A DNA stretch of 64,000 nt from Caulobacter sp. (GTDB taxonomy: Bacteria; Pseudomonadota; Alphaproteobacteria; Caulobacterales; Caulobacteraceae), in NCBI RefSeq assembly GCF_017744445.1, contig NZ_JAGIBH010000010.1, forward strand, positions 124,001-188,000, given 5' to 3'. The notes under the pieces are model-generated. The model ran no database searches, was not told the DNA's origin, and saw nothing but the letters and a program-made list of their open reading frames with translations. This document shows, in pieces, positions 63,983-64,000 of the stretch (position 1 is the stretch's first letter; the number at the start of each line of letters is the position of its first letter). Position numbers and translations under genes: made by a program.

Positions 63983-64000
63983 TTTCTGGAGTACGCGCTC

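Overview
This is a high-GC alphaproteobacterial chromosome segment, most likely from Caulobacter or a close member of the Caulobacteraceae. The reasons are strong G/C third-position bias, three TonB-dependent receptors of the large proteobacterial polysaccharide type, several GTG and TTG starts, and dense 4-bp ATGA gene overlaps. No rRNA, tRNA, insertion sequence, phage gene or CRISPR array was seen. The assignment rests on gene content and composition only.

Region 1 (1-3.4 kb) holds a secreted alpha/beta hydrolase cut by the window edge, a divergent MarR/OhrR-type regulator with three near-identical palindromic sites between them, and an SDR oxidoreductase coupled to an NTF2-like gene broken by a one-base frameshift, divergent from a LysR regulator. 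Region 2 (3.5-11.7 kb) holds an exported GH31 alpha-xylosidase-type enzyme with a PA14 insert, then an M16 metallopeptidase overlapping a large secreted TPR protein. Region 3 (12-17.5 kb, minus strand) is the most novel part: an aspartic-protease-like protein, a 112-residue peptide with a classical double-glycine leader and a Gly/Ser/Thr-rich core, an HlyD adaptor and a peptidase-containing ABC exporter. This looks like a dedicated export system for a cysteine-free peptide with no recognisable immunity gene.

Region 4 (18-29.7 kb) is a redox and small-molecule region. It has an isochorismatase / XapX / amidohydrolase / DoxX / DUF1275 operon, DUF1348, a pyridoxamine-oxidase-like / ferredoxin reductase / 2Fe-2S fusion, a GST, two small unknown genes, LysR and AraC regulators, a carboxymuconolactone decarboxylase-like protein and a haloalkane-dehalogenase-like hydrolase.

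Region 5 (30-55.2 kb) is a pectin utilisation locus. kduI, a hexuronate-type MFS transporter, a GH105 unsaturated-uronyl hydrolase and a DUF2264 protein are followed by an IclR regulator and a TonB receptor. Next come a FecI/FecR pair, an HU-like protein, a second receptor with a PL10 pectate lyase and a CE8 pectinesterase, a DUF1593 protein, and a third receptor with a second GH31. In outline, receptors import pectic oligosaccharides, CE8 demethylates, PL10 cleaves, GH105 and DUF2264 trim the ends, the MFS carrier imports uronates and KduI begins their catabolism. Two nearly identical sequence blocks upstream of kduI and of the first receptor suggest joint control, probably by the IclR protein.

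Region 6 (55.3-64 kb) is a sugar import and catabolism locus: an FGGY kinase and a split transketolase on the minus strand, divergent from a DUF2291 lipoprotein, sugar ABC ATPase, permease, DeoR regulator and periplasmic binding protein. Split transketolase plus FGGY kinase beside pectin genes suggests the D-apiose pathway, since apiose is the branched sugar of rhamnogalacturonan II. The isomerase that would prove this is not in the window.
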